NCBI GenBank assembly: GCA_030539035.1
Contig: JAUNSU010000029.1
Coordinates: 1-37,056 of the forward strand
Direction of reading: 5' to 3'
Length of the DNA stretch: 37,056 nucleotides
DNA from: Planctomycetia bacterium
GTDB taxonomy: Bacteria > Planctomycetota > Planctomycetia > Pirellulales > Thermoguttaceae
The position numbers were made by a program, and so were the translations under genes. Every line of letters begins with the position of its first letter. Position 1 is the first letter of the stretch. Shown one piece after another: positions 16,389-25,671 of this stretch. The notes below the pieces were generated by a model, which saw only the letters and a program-made list of their open reading frames with translations, was not told where the DNA came from and searched no databases.

Positions 16389-17720
16389 CAAAGGTTTTAA
16401 CAGAAAAAGAGATCCGTGTCCGGGAAGGATCCACCATCCGTTGACAGGAGTCTTTTCGATCCGATGCCCGTCGTTTGGCGATATGCCTTCGATTTTTTCG
16501 TACTTTTTGATAAAATCGAAATCGATTTTTACAGATCTTCCGAAATTGAGATTTACTGCCATGATCGCCTCATGGGATCCGTCCCTTGCTTTGAACTCGC
16601 CCACCATTACACTGGGAGAGTCCTGAATATTTTCGCCCAACTTCGACCAGGAAAGATGAATTTCATTAAGAATTTTTTTCGGATTTTTCGGAAGGTTCTT
16701 CATTGATCCCGGTTCAGTGAACCAGATATTCGTTGATTCATAATCACAAAGAATTGTCCCAAGCGTGAGAATCTGTTCATTGATCTCCCGCATATAAGAC
16801 CAGGTAAGGGTTTTTCGATTCTGTTCGTCCAACGGAGAGTAAGATCGGCCGGGCGACTTGCAGATAAACCAACTCAAGCCATTTGCGCCCGCCGCGAGGG
16901 ATGTATACGCCTGAAAGGCGAATCGCGCCGGGGACGGGGGCGAAGATTCTTTTCGAATGCAAAGGCAACTGACAATATTCCACCACGGAAGTTTGTACTT
17001 TTGAGCGATTCGCCGGACCTCCATGAGATCGTTCCAGTAAATTTCTGCGCGATCCTTTCGGGACATATCCTCGGAGTACTCGACCATGTAATTATCATAG
17101 CTGATATAATGCGGTTTGACCTCCTGAACGTATCGTTCGAGATATTCCGTAAAGGAATCCGCTTGAAGCTGACGCCGAGGATCCGATCCAAGGGCTGCTC
17201 CATAGCTCGGAAACAAATTGATGTAAAGCAGCTTGCCGGGGGCGTACTTTTCAATCGATCGGTTCAATTTGGCAAGTGCCGGAAAAAGAGAAGTACCGGG
17301 TTCATCGATCAAATAATATCCCAAGACGGCCGGATCATCCTTTGTCGGCGCAGTTGCCTTGATAATAATCGCGTCCGCATCTTCCTGGGTAATGCCCGGC
17401 AGCTTTTTCTTGTCGAGTACGATTACATTCAAAAACGCCTTCATTTTATATTTGGCGCTGGAAGCGAGGCCCTTTTCCGCAATAAAACCGGACATATTGA
17501 AATTGCATTCATGCAAAGAACGGATCATGTTTTCCGATTCTCCAAAGCCTCCCCAGGGAAACAGGGGAAAGAAATCGGGCTCGTCTGTATGAGGTTTTGG
17601 AACAGACGCTTGGATTGATACAGGTTCCTTTTTAATCTTTTCTTCCTGAGTAAATCCGTCCATTGCCGCAAACAGAATCAGAAGTAAAATCCCTCCCCGA
17701 GCAAGCGATACCCTTTTCAT
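16380..17720 (-). CDS. Secreted TIM-barrel glycoside hydrolase-like protein
   Basis: A 446-aa protein with a clear signal peptide (MKRV..., hydrophobic 11-20, likely cleavage near FTQ). The body looks like a beta/alpha-barrel of the GH42/GH5-like type. LGYYLIDEP at about 133-141 puts Asp-Glu at the end of a strand, as in retaining glycosidases. YISYDNYMV, WWNIVSCL and AGANGLSWFICK are further strand-end motifs, and an all-beta C-terminal domain (about 370-446) closes the protein. I cannot assign a GH family. The start ATG overlaps the preceding stop (ATGA) and AAAGGA precedes it. Last gene of the ECF-led operon. Confidence 0.65.
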   Translation of the reverse strand: MKRVSLARGGILLLILFAAMDGFTQEEKIKKEPVSIQASVPKPHTDEPDFFPLFPWGGFGESENMIRSLHECNFNMSGFIAEKGLASSAKYKMKAFLNVIVLDKKKLPGITQEDADAIIIKATAPTKDDPAVLGYYLIDEPGTSLFPALAKLNRSIEKYAPGKLLYINLFPSYGAALGSDPRRQLQADSFTEYLERYVQEVKPHYISYDNYMVEYSEDMSRKDRAEIYWNDLMEVRRIAQKYKLPWWNIVSCLCIRKESSPPSPARFAFQAYTSLAAGANGLSWFICKSPGRSYSPLDEQNRKTLTWSYMREINEQILTLGTILCDYESTNIWFTEPGSMKNLPKNPKKILNEIHLSWSKLGENIQDSPSVMVGEFKARDGSHEAIMAVNLNFGRSVKIDFDFIKKYEKIEGISPNDGHRIEKTPVNGWWILPGHGSLFLLKPLDR

Positions 17721-20700
17721 TGATTTTCCTTTTCGTTTTTTTCTTTGTTTGATTTTCCGGTGAAATGCCGAACGACTTTTGTTGTTCGGCCATTAAATGC
17801 TGCGATAATTTCCAGATCGTGTGTATGTTCATTCCAGTCGGAAGAAAGGAACGAACCGTCTTCTTTAACGGGAACCGGTTTGCCGTTCACGGTAATTACT
17901 GCGCCGGGATTTGTAAGCCCATAAACTTCGATGACGACTGGACCCGCGAAAACCCGACTTCCATCGCACGGATAAGTTTGAACGATCAGACGCGGCTTTT
18001 CAGAAAGCTTTTCGATTTCCCTTGCGATTTCCAACCGAGCGTCTGTGATTTTTTTTGGATCCAATTCCGTGTCGGAGATCGATCGTACGATGCGGCGTCC
18101 GATCTCCATGCTTCGATTTTCCGGAATCAGCCACCAGAGATCCGCAGTTGATTCTTTCTTCACTTGCGCCGTTAAATCACGCAAAAGAACAAGATATTCA
18201 TAATCTTCGATTCCTTCCCGATCGATTTCCCAGCGAATGGAATCCAGGGGGCCGGGATAGACTGCGTGTGTATCGCCGGGCGCAAATTTCGTGAGTGGAG
18301 ATCCGAACGGATCAATATGCCAGGAATTATACCCGCAGCGCAAATAGCCCGGAAGATGTTCCGTAAAATTGATCCAATGAATCACACGATTCCGGGAAGC
18401 GGGAAGATCCATAAATCGATTCGGATAAGTATCTCCTATCGGATGGCAGCAGATATAGAACCAGAACTCTCCTTCGCCGCGCCGCGCTTCATAAGCATCG
18501 CGCCAACGATCGAAATGGGTCAATTTGGGAACCCAAACTTCAAGTTCTCCAGCGAAATTGATCGATTCTATCGCGTCAATTCTTCGAATTTTCGGTGCGG
18601 CTTCATGAACACGGCGGGACGCGGCGCGCCAGATCTCCATGTTAATGAAGAAAGGTTCGTCGGCAACATGGATCATTGCCCGATCGATCCGGTTTGTATC
18701 GATCAGCATTTTTTCCAGTGCGCCCAAGACAGGTTTGCACCAGACGTCGAATCCGACCGAGATGTTCTTTCCCGTCTTTTCATCGAAGAGAATCGCGTTT
18801 TGAAATTGAATAATGTTCTTCTGCTGATTGATCCCGCCGCAGAAGGAAAATTCGATCCGATCCGCGATTCCATGTTTTTCGGCGAGTGCAAGATAGTGTT
18901 CAAGATTTGAGAAGTCGAACTCCCAGCGGCCGTCTTTTTTTCGGATCGCCTTGACAAACCGGTCGTCCGGGATCCAGGTAGTGAGAACGGTATTCTGCCG
19001 ATGATCCGCCATGTTTTTGAAATACTTTTCCAGAACTGGCCAGAAATCTTCAGACCAGAGAGAAACCTTGTGTTCTTTCGCGATATAATGCGAGGAATGC
19101 CAGTTGGTGATCCAAAGATGCCGAGCCGAAGGAAGTGTAAAAGAAAAGACTTCAAGTGCGAGCGTGATCTCTTTTTTTACCGATCCTCCGTCAAGGAAAA
19201 TCGTTGCCGTATATTGACCGCTCTTTGCATTTTCCGGGACAAAAAGCGTGATCCATATTCCTTTTGATTCCCCCTTTTTCAGAACAATTTTACTGTCTTC
19301 GAAAAGAACATCGGGGATCTCACACGGCGCTTTGCGAATGAGAATGCTTTCAGCGCCGGGCGTATTCTCTTTGATCGGGATCAATCCGATCGGGCGAAGA
19401 CGAATCGTGCTTGCGGGGATCTTCGATTTTCCGTCTTCATGAACAAGAGAAGAAACGGAAATAGAAATCGTTCTGTCCTCTTCGGGAGAACAAAGACCGA
19501 TCTGCGCCGATTCGTATTCATTTTTCGCGGCCTTCATAAGAACATCTCCGGACGGCCCCGGCGGGGTGTCCGGAAAGATCTTTGTATGGATATCGGCCGG
19601 CCAAACAGAAAGAGTATTCACGGTAATTTTCTTTTGTTCGGCTTCGGTAAATCGTACATTTTGAATCGGATCGGGATTGAACGACGGCTTGTACGGTCCG
19701 GGCTTTGGCACTTGGACAGGGATCTCGTAGACCGTTTTTCCTTCTTTTTGTGTTATTCTTCCTCCAGAACGAACGATTCCCTTTTCGGTCAGTTTTTGAC
19801 AGACCTCGATCAATGCGGGAAAATGATATGCAGTATGAGAAAACTTTTTTTTGCGATCAAGATTTTTATAAAATTTATCCGGGATATTTTCCATTCCGAG
19901 CGAAGTAAACAGAATACCTGCCGCGGTGGACGGATTGCAATCGCTGTCCTGTCCGCATCGGGCCGCGATCAGAATGGTCCTGTCCGGATCTCCTTTTCCG
20001 TAAAGGAGTCCGGTTAAAACATACGCTCCGTTGATCTTTGCGTCGATATTGTAATCGGGGCGGTCTTTGGAACAGCAAAAGCGGCGGCTGTTCCAGCTCT
20101 TTTGATACTTTGTGTCGATTTTTTCCCAGGTTTTTTTCCAGTCGTTCGGTTCTTCCTGATACCATTTCAGAATGTCGCGCACCATTTCGGCGTACAGGGA
20201 TTCGGCGGGAATGGCGGCCAGTCCCGAGTGAATGATTTTCACAATATTCTTTTCAAAATAGGCTTCGGAATACATGGCCGCGATAAAGATCCCGCCGCAG
20301 AGTCCATCGCCGTAATTCATAAGGCGTCCGAACTTTTCGCCGAGTTCGATCACCTGATTCGGCAAGCCGGGCGAGATCAGACCGGAATAATCCGCTTCGA
20401 TCTGATAATCAAGATCGTCCGTATGGGAATTGAATTTCGGATGTCCGCTGTCGGGGGGAGCGATTCCTTTTCGCAGCATTTCACGTCCCCATTTATTTGC
20501 ATGCCAAAGACGGTATTCGCTGTTTGCAAAATCGATCCCCGCCTGCCGGATATCTGCATCGAATCCGTATTGTTCAAGAGTTCGAAGAAAGGTCATCTCG
20601 ACATAAATATCGTCCTGATCGAATTGATTGATCATGTCCGGATTCCATTTGGGCATATATCCTTCCGGCATGATTTTTCCCTGAAATTTGAATTCGGTGG

Positions 20701-20875
20701 GAGCGGCCCATCCGACACCCGCCATCTGTCCGATCCAGCCTGCGGTCAGCCGGCTTTTAAACAGATCGGACGGAAGATCTCTTACGGGATCCGCACCTTT
20801 CACAGGACCGGAAAGGAGAAGGTTCGCGAAAGCAAGAATTATCAGGTAAACAGCCGAACAAAGATCATTTCTCAT
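17717..20875 (-). CDS. Secreted ADP-ribosylglycohydrolase-like / DUF4091 (GH123-like) fusion protein
   Basis: A 1052-aa exported protein (signal peptide about 1-28, ending near VKGA). Residues about 36-365 resemble the ADP-ribosylglycohydrolase fold: FDQDDIYVEMT (86-94) and ARCGQDSDCNPSTAAG (305-320) supply the acidic metal-binding clusters. Residues about 410-580 look like a beta-sandwich. Residues about 585-900 form a barrel with HVADEP (736-741), an Asp-Glu pair as in GH123-like enzymes, and end with the DUF4091 hallmark DSIRWEIDREGIEDYEYL. A C-terminal Ig-like domain (about 965-1038) contains GAVITVNGKPVPV. Because it is secreted, the first domain probably acts on an N- or O-glycosidic bond of a glycan or nucleoside rather than on ADP-ribosylated cytosolic protein. 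Start ATG with GAGGA four bases upstream. Confidence 0.78.
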   Translation of the reverse strand: MRNDLCSAVYLIILAFANLLLSGPVKGADPVRDLPSDLFKSRLTAGWIGQMAGVGWAAPTEFKFQGKIMPEGYMPKWNPDMINQFDQDDIYVEMTFLRTLEQYGFDADIRQAGIDFANSEYRLWHANKWGREMLRKGIAPPDSGHPKFNSHTDDLDYQIEADYSGLISPGLPNQVIELGEKFGRLMNYGDGLCGGIFIAAMYSEAYFEKNIVKIIHSGLAAIPAESLYAEMVRDILKWYQEEPNDWKKTWEKIDTKYQKSWNSRRFCCSKDRPDYNIDAKINGAYVLTGLLYGKGDPDRTILIAARCGQDSDCNPSTAAGILFTSLGMENIPDKFYKNLDRKKKFSHTAYHFPALIEVCQKLTEKGIVRSGGRITQKEGKTVYEIPVQVPKPGPYKPSFNPDPIQNVRFTEAEQKKITVNTLSVWPADIHTKIFPDTPPGPSGDVLMKAAKNEYESAQIGLCSPEEDRTISISVSSLVHEDGKSKIPASTIRLRPIGLIPIKENTPGAESILIRKAPCEIPDVLFEDSKIVLKKGESKGIWITLFVPENAKSGQYTATIFLDGGSVKKEITLALEVFSFTLPSARHLWITNWHSSHYIAKEHKVSLWSEDFWPVLEKYFKNMADHRQNTVLTTWIPDDRFVKAIRKKDGRWEFDFSNLEHYLALAEKHGIADRIEFSFCGGINQQKNIIQFQNAILFDEKTGKNISVGFDVWCKPVLGALEKMLIDTNRIDRAMIHVADEPFFINMEIWRAASRRVHEAAPKIRRIDAIESINFAGELEVWVPKLTHFDRWRDAYEARRGEGEFWFYICCHPIGDTYPNRFMDLPASRNRVIHWINFTEHLPGYLRCGYNSWHIDPFGSPLTKFAPGDTHAVYPGPLDSIRWEIDREGIEDYEYLVLLRDLTAQVKKESTADLWWLIPENRSMEIGRRIVRSISDTELDPKKITDARLEIAREIEKLSEKPRLIVQTYPCDGSRVFAGPVVIEVYGLTNPGAVITVNGKPVPVKEDGSFLSSDWNEHTHDLEIIAAFNGRTTKVVRHFTGKSNKEKNEKENQ

Positions 20876-20919
20876 AGAATCCTCAAAATTTGATCTAAAG
20901 GGAAAATACGAATGGATTT

Positions 20920-21486
20920 TTACTCGGGCTTTGTTTCCAGCGAAAGAGGATAATCCCCCAATCGCCGCACTTCAAACCCGTTCTCTTTGAATTCTCTATA
21001 ATTGAACGCTTCCAGTTCGTCAATAGAAAGTTTGTGAAATTCGTAAAAATTGTGCCACCATTCATATCCGCTTCCGAGTTCATTTCCCAGATAGGCGTCC
21101 GCGATATCACAGCCCATTTGGGGAGCGACGTAAAAAGCACCCATCGCAAGGACATTGACACCATTTCCCGTAATTGCACGCAAAGCGGCGGGAACACTTT
21201 CGACGACACCGGCATGAACGTGCGGACATTTACTTGCGGCGATGTGGATGCCCATTCCTGTTCCGCAAAAGACCAATGCCCGTTCGAATTCTCTCTCGGC
21301 GATTTTTGCGCCGACTTTCAGTCCGATGCGATGGAACATCTCGGGATCGGGATCATCTGCCCGGCGAACTCCGATATCAGTGATTTCCCATCCCTTCTTT
21401 TTAAGGTGCGCGGCGACAGCTTCCTTCAGGGGAAATCCCGCGAAGTCCGCACCGACAAGGAGTTGCTTGTCTTTGATCATTTTCAT
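20920..21486 (-). CDS. RpiB/LacA/LacB-family sugar-phosphate isomerase-like protein, atypical active site
   Basis: A 188-aa cytosolic protein of the RpiB/LacAB fold. VGADFAGFPLKEAV opens the protein, FCGTGMGIHIAASK holds the family Cys (Cys74), and NGVNVLAMGA follows. Compared with E. coli RpiB, the His after the first Asp (GCDH) is Phe here, and the His99 position is replaced (ITGNGVNV). The base Cys is kept. A C-terminal extension of about 40 residues contains YEWWHNFYEFHKLSI. It may isomerise a phosphorylated sugar released by the operon's secreted hydrolases, or have lost isomerase activity. Middle gene of the ECF-led operon. Confidence 0.82.
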   Translation of the reverse strand: MKMIKDKQLLVGADFAGFPLKEAVAAHLKKKGWEITDIGVRRADDPDPEMFHRIGLKVGAKIAEREFERALVFCGTGMGIHIAASKCPHVHAGVVESVPAALRAITGNGVNVLAMGAFYVAPQMGCDIADAYLGNELGSGYEWWHNFYEFHKLSIDELEAFNYREFKENGFEVRRLGDYPLSLETKPE

Positions 21487-21573
21487 AATATTTTTTCCTT
21501 TTTATACTGACAGAATTGACAAAGTTCTTGACCGGATCACTGTTTTACGGACAGCCGTTTATTTTAGCAGGGA

Positions 21574-22743
21574 TCAGAGCGAGATCTCTTCTCCGCCGGC
21601 GATTGATCCCATCGCTCCCCAAACACCGTAAGGGGATCTTCCTTCCGGATCTCTTCCCCGTGCGAAATTACTGTCGCCGCAGTCGATCGTTTCCGAGATA
21701 AAATGAACGGATCCGTCGGCGTTAAGAACATTTGCTCCGCCGGAGTGATTGCTGGAACTTGTATAATAGCCGGGATATTCCCAATGAACATCGGGAGAAC
21801 AGGACGGCGAATTCGGCGGAAGAATTGTATTGATGCTGAGGAAACCTGTATAAACGAGATGATATCCATTACTGCAAAAATCATGCAGCGGTGTAATGCT
21901 CGAAGAGAGAAACAACGGATTGGCGGTATCTCTTTTTGAAGCACAAACATAAGGAGAATCACTCCAGTTGGTTTGCGGGTTGACACCGGAGGCCATTGAG
22001 GTTTTGACACTCAGCGAAGTTTTAGAATCGGCGGTTACCTTTTCCGCAATCGCAACGGAATTGGATGATCCGTCGATAATATCGGCAAAATCCCGGCAGA
22101 TAATTTTGGCCGGTCCAACAGCGGCCGTCGGTCCGGCACCATGTCCATAGGCGAAAAAGCCCCTTTTCCCGTTTGGATCCGCCGTTTGATACTGAAAAAC
22201 GGTAGTATCGCCCATCGAGGCCGCATAATTTGTTCTTGATGCTTTTGCGTTCTGAAGCGCAGGCAGCATCGTGGAAGGATCCGAAGGACAATGAAGATAG
22301 GGGATATCCGCCTTCCATACATCAAAATCCGCGCTGACACCGGGATAGTTTCCGCTGTGTGAAGAGACATAAGCGGACAGTGTATCCGCAAGCGGCTGCT
22401 GTTCACAAAATGAGAACATTGCGAGATGAAAGCTGTATGTACTGAAATACCAGTAATTACTTGAGGTCTTTCCCGGGTACTGTCCGGCCGCGTGGGGAGG
22501 AAAAAAACGATAGGCGTCGTAATAGCCGTGAAGTCCGATCCCGATCTGTTTAAGATTGTTTGTGCATTGCATCCGTCGGGCCGCTTCCCGGGCCGCCTGA
22601 ACCGCAGGCAAGAGAAGTCCGATCAGAATCCCAATGATCGCGATCACCACTAAGAGCTCTACGAGCGTAAAAGCGAACCGCTGATAAAATAACCGCGCAG
22701 AGGACAAATCCTCTTTCCCATTTCTCAAAATGATTTTTTTCAT
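21574..22743 (-). CDS. DUF1559 pseudopilin-like protein (H-X9-DG), operon-associated
   Basis: A 389-aa protein with a type II pseudopilin N-terminus: [19 protein letters not shown], with Glu at position +5 after the predicted prepilin peptidase site, then [17 protein letters not shown]. The C-terminal domain ends with [16 protein letters not shown], the H-X9-DG motif. Such proteins are expanded in Planctomycetota; function is unsettled, with surface fibres or substrate handling suggested. Start ATG 22743 is preferred over 22785 because GGAAGGTG lies about seven bases upstream. The basic stretch before the cleavage site is unusually long. It sits between the FecR/LamG protein and the isomerase. 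Confidence 0.9.
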   Translation of the reverse strand: MKKIILRNGKEDLSSARLFYQRFAFTLVELLVVIAIIGILIGLLLPAVQAAREAARRMQCTNNLKQIGIGLHGYYDAYRFFPPHAAGQYPGKTSSNYWYFSTYSFHLAMFSFCEQQPLADTLSAYVSSHSGNYPGVSADFDVWKADIPYLHCPSDPSTMLPALQNAKASRTNYAASMGDTTVFQYQTADPNGKRGFFAYGHGAGPTAAVGPAKIICRDFADIIDGSSNSVAIAEKVTADSKTSLSVKTSMASGVNPQTNWSDSPYVCASKRDTANPLFLSSSITPLHDFCSNGYHLVYTGFLSINTILPPNSPSCSPDVHWEYPGYYTSSSNHSGGANVLNADGSVHFISETIDCGDSNFARGRDPEGRSPYGVWGAMGSIAGGEEISL

Positions 22744-22790
22744 TCTTGCACCTTCCTTTTTATCGGAACAAATGAATTGTCCCAAAGACC

Positions 22791-24581
22791 TTAATTTTCC
22801 AATTCCGAATTTTTGATTTCTTCCGGAGTGAGCGCACGATCATAGATCTGAATGTCGCCGAGAGCACCGTTGAGCTGGCTCTCCAGATTCAGTTCTTTTC
22901 TTTTGGCAGAATTTCCAATGATCAATCGGCCCGGTTCCAGTTCGAACGGATTGATCCAGGGATCGGAGGAGATCTGTTTCCCGTCGAAATACTGTGTAAT
23001 CGTTTTTGTCTGTGAATTAAAGACAACGGCGATCGTATTCCAGACCCCGCAGTCGAATCGCGGATGAACCGCTTCCGTCGAAAACGTCGCACAATCCAGT
23101 TGTGTCCCGTTTTTTTCATAATCGAGAAAAAGCCGAAGTGATCCGTCCTGAATCAGTGTCCAGGCGATTGTGCCCGGCCGTTGATGAATATCAGAACTTT
23201 CCAGCAGACAGTTCGACACTTTGTTCATCCGGTCGATTCGAACCGTTAAAATGATCGTCAATGATCGGTATTTTCCGGGAAGATCCAATTCAACATGAGA
23301 TTTTTGCGTATTGAGTTCCGCCGCATTGATCCCGGGCAAAAACCCTTCTCCTATTACGCAGCCGACCATGAGAGCGTGCGGAATTCGATTGGATCCAAGA
23401 CGCGAACGGTTCACAGCGATTTCCCCGTTTTCCGATCCGGGATCCAGATAGACAAGAAGCCCGGGCGCATCCCGAAGTTGATCCTGTCCTTTACTCCTGC
23501 GCGCAAGTGTTTGATCAATGAATTCTTTTAACCGGGATTGAAATTCCCCCTTCCGAACAGAAGGAACCGATCCGGCGGGAATGGATCGGGCTGTTCGCAG
23601 GGAATCTGCGCGAACCGCGTTTCCTTCGAGAAGCGGGACAGATGCCTGTTCAGGAAGAACGTAATCGACTTTTCCCTGAAAGACTTCGAATTTTGTCTCT
23701 TTTTCATCGACCTTCACAAAGAATTCCGTTCCGCGGTCGATAATCGTTGTAAAAGGGGTAGTGATTTCGAATCCGACCGCTTTTTCCGGGATCAGAGCGG
23801 TGATCTCTCCCCGATCGCAAAAGGTACTCTTTGGATTGTTGATGGTAAAATCGGTTGGCCCTTTAAGGATCAGTTCCGCATCATTATTAAATCGAAGTTT
23901 TACAAGTCCGCTTTGCAGATGGATTTTTCCCGGCGCGAGAGAATGTCCCCTTTTATACTCTTTTCCTTCCGGCCCCCAAACGGCATTGATCATTTCTTCT
24001 ACTTTCGCGGCAGGAACAAAGGTCTCTTCCGGTGCCGCTTTTTTTTGCTTTCGGTAAAATTCTGATAGGGAAAGGAAAGTGATCAAGCTGAACAGAAAAA
24101 GAACGCAAATGATAAAGAGACGATCAGAGGTTTTTTTTGAAAAAAAGCGTTTTTTCGATCGGCTTGGCATCTGCTCGGGAATGTCGAAAATGGAATGCTT
24201 CTTCACGGGGCTGGGATTCGGCTTCGGGGGATCGGAATGAATCGGTTTTGCTTCCAGCGAATAGGCGACCAGCGCGGCAAGGAGGGAATCCATACTTTCT
24301 TGGGGATGATCCGGTCCATTGAACACCTCTTTCAATTGCGTCAACTCTTCCGGGGACAATACAGCGTGAAATTTCTGTTTTTTCAGATCCGCCGGAGCTC
24401 CTTTTTGTGCCCATCCTTTTTCCCGAAGCAGAAAATCGGCCCGCATATTTGCCCGAAAAAGCCGGACAAACTCTTCATCCTCTTTCAGAAAGGATAAAAA
24501 AAGTTCTCCATCCTTTTCGGACAGTGTTTTCTCCGCAAATTCATCAAGGAGAGAAAAAGCGTCAACAGGATCATTCGACAT
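22791..24581 (-). CDS. FecR-domain and LamG-domain transmembrane protein, probable sigma-factor regulator
   Basis: A 596-aa single-pass membrane protein. A cytoplasmic N-terminal part (1-152) has an acidic helical segment like other planctomycete FecR proteins. One TM segment spans about 153-175. An external FecR domain (about 215-310) contains [20 protein letters not shown] and [12 protein letters not shown], and a C-terminal LamG/concanavalin-like domain (about 385-590) contains [20 protein letters not shown]. By analogy with FecIR systems it could bind the sigma factor inside and a glycan outside. It overlaps the sigma gene by 11 bases, which implies coupled translation. No zinc-binding anti-sigma motif is visible. 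Confidence 0.85.
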   Translation of the reverse strand: MSNDPVDAFSLLDEFAEKTLSEKDGELFLSFLKEDEEFVRLFRANMRADFLLREKGWAQKGAPADLKKQKFHAVLSPEELTQLKEVFNGPDHPQESMDSLLAALVAYSLEAKPIHSDPPKPNPSPVKKHSIFDIPEQMPSRSKKRFFSKKTSDRLFIICVLFLFSLITFLSLSEFYRKQKKAAPEETFVPAAKVEEMINAVWGPEGKEYKRGHSLAPGKIHLQSGLVKLRFNNDAELILKGPTDFTINNPKSTFCDRGEITALIPEKAVGFEITTPFTTIIDRGTEFFVKVDEKETKFEVFQGKVDYVLPEQASVPLLEGNAVRADSLRTARSIPAGSVPSVRKGEFQSRLKEFIDQTLARRSKGQDQLRDAPGLLVYLDPGSENGEIAVNRSRLGSNRIPHALMVGCVIGEGFLPGINAAELNTQKSHVELDLPGKYRSLTIILTVRIDRMNKVSNCLLESSDIHQRPGTIAWTLIQDGSLRLFLDYEKNGTQLDCATFSTEAVHPRFDCGVWNTIAVVFNSQTKTITQYFDGKQISSDPWINPFELEPGRLIIGNSAKRKELNLESQLNGALGDIQIYDRALTPEEIKNSELEN

Positions 24582-25134
24582 TGAGATCTCCTTCCCGAAG
24601 CATTTTTTCGATACAGGAGCGAAGAGAATCCCGAACCCGACACATCATTTTTCTAAGTGTTCCAATTTTGATATTTTGCGATTGGGCAAGATCGGTCAAC
24701 TTGATCCCTTCAACATAATGGGCATCCAAAAGCATCCGGTATTTTGGAAGGAGCTTTTTTTTACATAATTCCAGGGAAAGGAGTTCCTGTTCCAGATCGC
24801 GGGAATTATCGACAGGACCAGCTCCCTCATTTTCCGTGCGAAGATAGGAAAAGATCGCTCCGAACACAGAGGGAAGATTTTTGGTGTAAACCCGCCAGTG
24901 CATCATTGCAACGCTGTAGGTGATTTGCCGAAGAAGCGGCAAGATCTCCTGATCGTAATCCCAACGATCCGCGTTTCCTACAAAATTGACAAAGGTATCA
25001 TTTACAATATCGTCCAGCAGATCATAGGATGGGGCAAAATCGAACGCAATGGAACGAATGATCCCCTGATATTTCAAAAACAGCCTGGTTGCGGTCTCTC
25101 GCGGAGATTCCGTACTGTTGGTTCCGGAATTCAT
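24571..25134 (-). CDS. ECF RNA polymerase sigma factor (Rhodopirellula/Verrucomicrobium type)
   Basis: A 187-aa sigma70-family protein with region 2 (around LFLKYQGIIRSIAFDF and YDLLDDIVNDTFVNFV) and region 4 (LPKYRMLLDAHYVEGIKLTDLAQSQNIKIGTLRKMM), joined by a variable linker. This is the ECF layout. Start ATG 25134 is preferred: AAAGGAGGTGA lies upstream, whereas an in-frame GTG at 25146 overlaps that Shine-Dalgarno. It heads a six-gene minus-strand operon and is paired with the FecR/LamG protein, so it probably directs transcription of its own operon or of related hydrolase genes. Confidence 0.9.
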   Translation of the reverse strand: MNSGTNSTESPRETATRLFLKYQGIIRSIAFDFAPSYDLLDDIVNDTFVNFVGNADRWDYDQEILPLLRQITYSVAMMHWRVYTKNLPSVFGAIFSYLRTENEGAGPVDNSRDLEQELLSLELCKKKLLPKYRMLLDAHYVEGIKLTDLAQSQNIKIGTLRKMMCRVRDSLRSCIEKMLREGDLNVE

Positions 25135-25185
25135 GTCTTGACTCACCTCCTTTAAAAGGAATCATGGATAAACCTGAAAGAAGCC

Positions 25186-25214
25186 AGTTTAGCACGTTTT
25201 GTAAACAGGCGCAA
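25186..25214 (-). promoter_or_regulatory. Candidate promoter for the ECF-led operon
   Basis: TTGCGC (25209-25214) and TAAACT (25186-25191) with 17-bp spacing on the minus strand, about 50 bases upstream of the sigma gene start. The match is moderate; an ECF-type autoregulated promoter may lie elsewhere in the region. Confidence 0.3.
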
Positions 25215-25438
25215 TCTCTGTAAACGAACGTTTTCACAAACTTTCCGATTTCATAAAACAGACATGCAGTGCCCCGTAAAAAGTGGCAGACTTTTTCCCA
25301 ATTTTTAGGAAAATAATAAAAATTGACAGTTTTTTCGACAGAAATCGTGAATATTGTTTCGAGTTGACCCGGCAAAGTAAGATCCGGATGATAAAATCTG
25401 CGAAATCATCACTGCGCTCCGTATTTCTTTCTTTTCCG

Positions 25439-25467
25439 TTGACAAATCGATAAATGTAATGTATACT
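25439..25467 (+). promoter_or_regulatory. Strong sigma70-like promoter of the exporter operon, with overlapping palindrome
   Basis: TTGACA (25439-25444), 17-bp spacer, TATACT (25462-25467). The -10 lies inside an imperfect palindrome, TAATG-N7-CATTA, which could be an operator for a repressor. In E. coli the similar ybhGFSR genes are under a TetR-type regulator; none is adjacent here. Confidence 0.65.
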
Positions 25468-25671
25468 GCATTATGATTCGACATATACGCGGAACCTCTC
25501 TTGAATTTATTATGAGTGAAAAAAATCTGGCGTGCCGAAAAAACGATGCTGTTCGGCAAACAAGGACCGTTCTTCAGGCTATCGTTCAATTTGAGTCCGA
25601 TCCGAAAGAAAAACAATCGGCAAAAAACCGGAATCCGATTCTTCAAAAATCCGGACAATATGGAGTTCATC

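Larger units (their letters stand above)
25135..25671. other. Divergent promoter region between the ECF operon and the ABC exporter operon
   Basis: 537 bp without a convincing gene. It holds the ECF Shine-Dalgarno, a candidate minus-strand promoter (TTGCGC-N17-TAAACT, 25186-25214), GTAAAC words repeated about 21 bases apart near 25201-25225, and on the plus strand the exporter promoter at 25439-25467 followed by a leader of about 200 bases. An open frame at 25473-25826 shows no recognisable protein and overlaps the HlyD gene out of frame. Confidence 0.6.
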
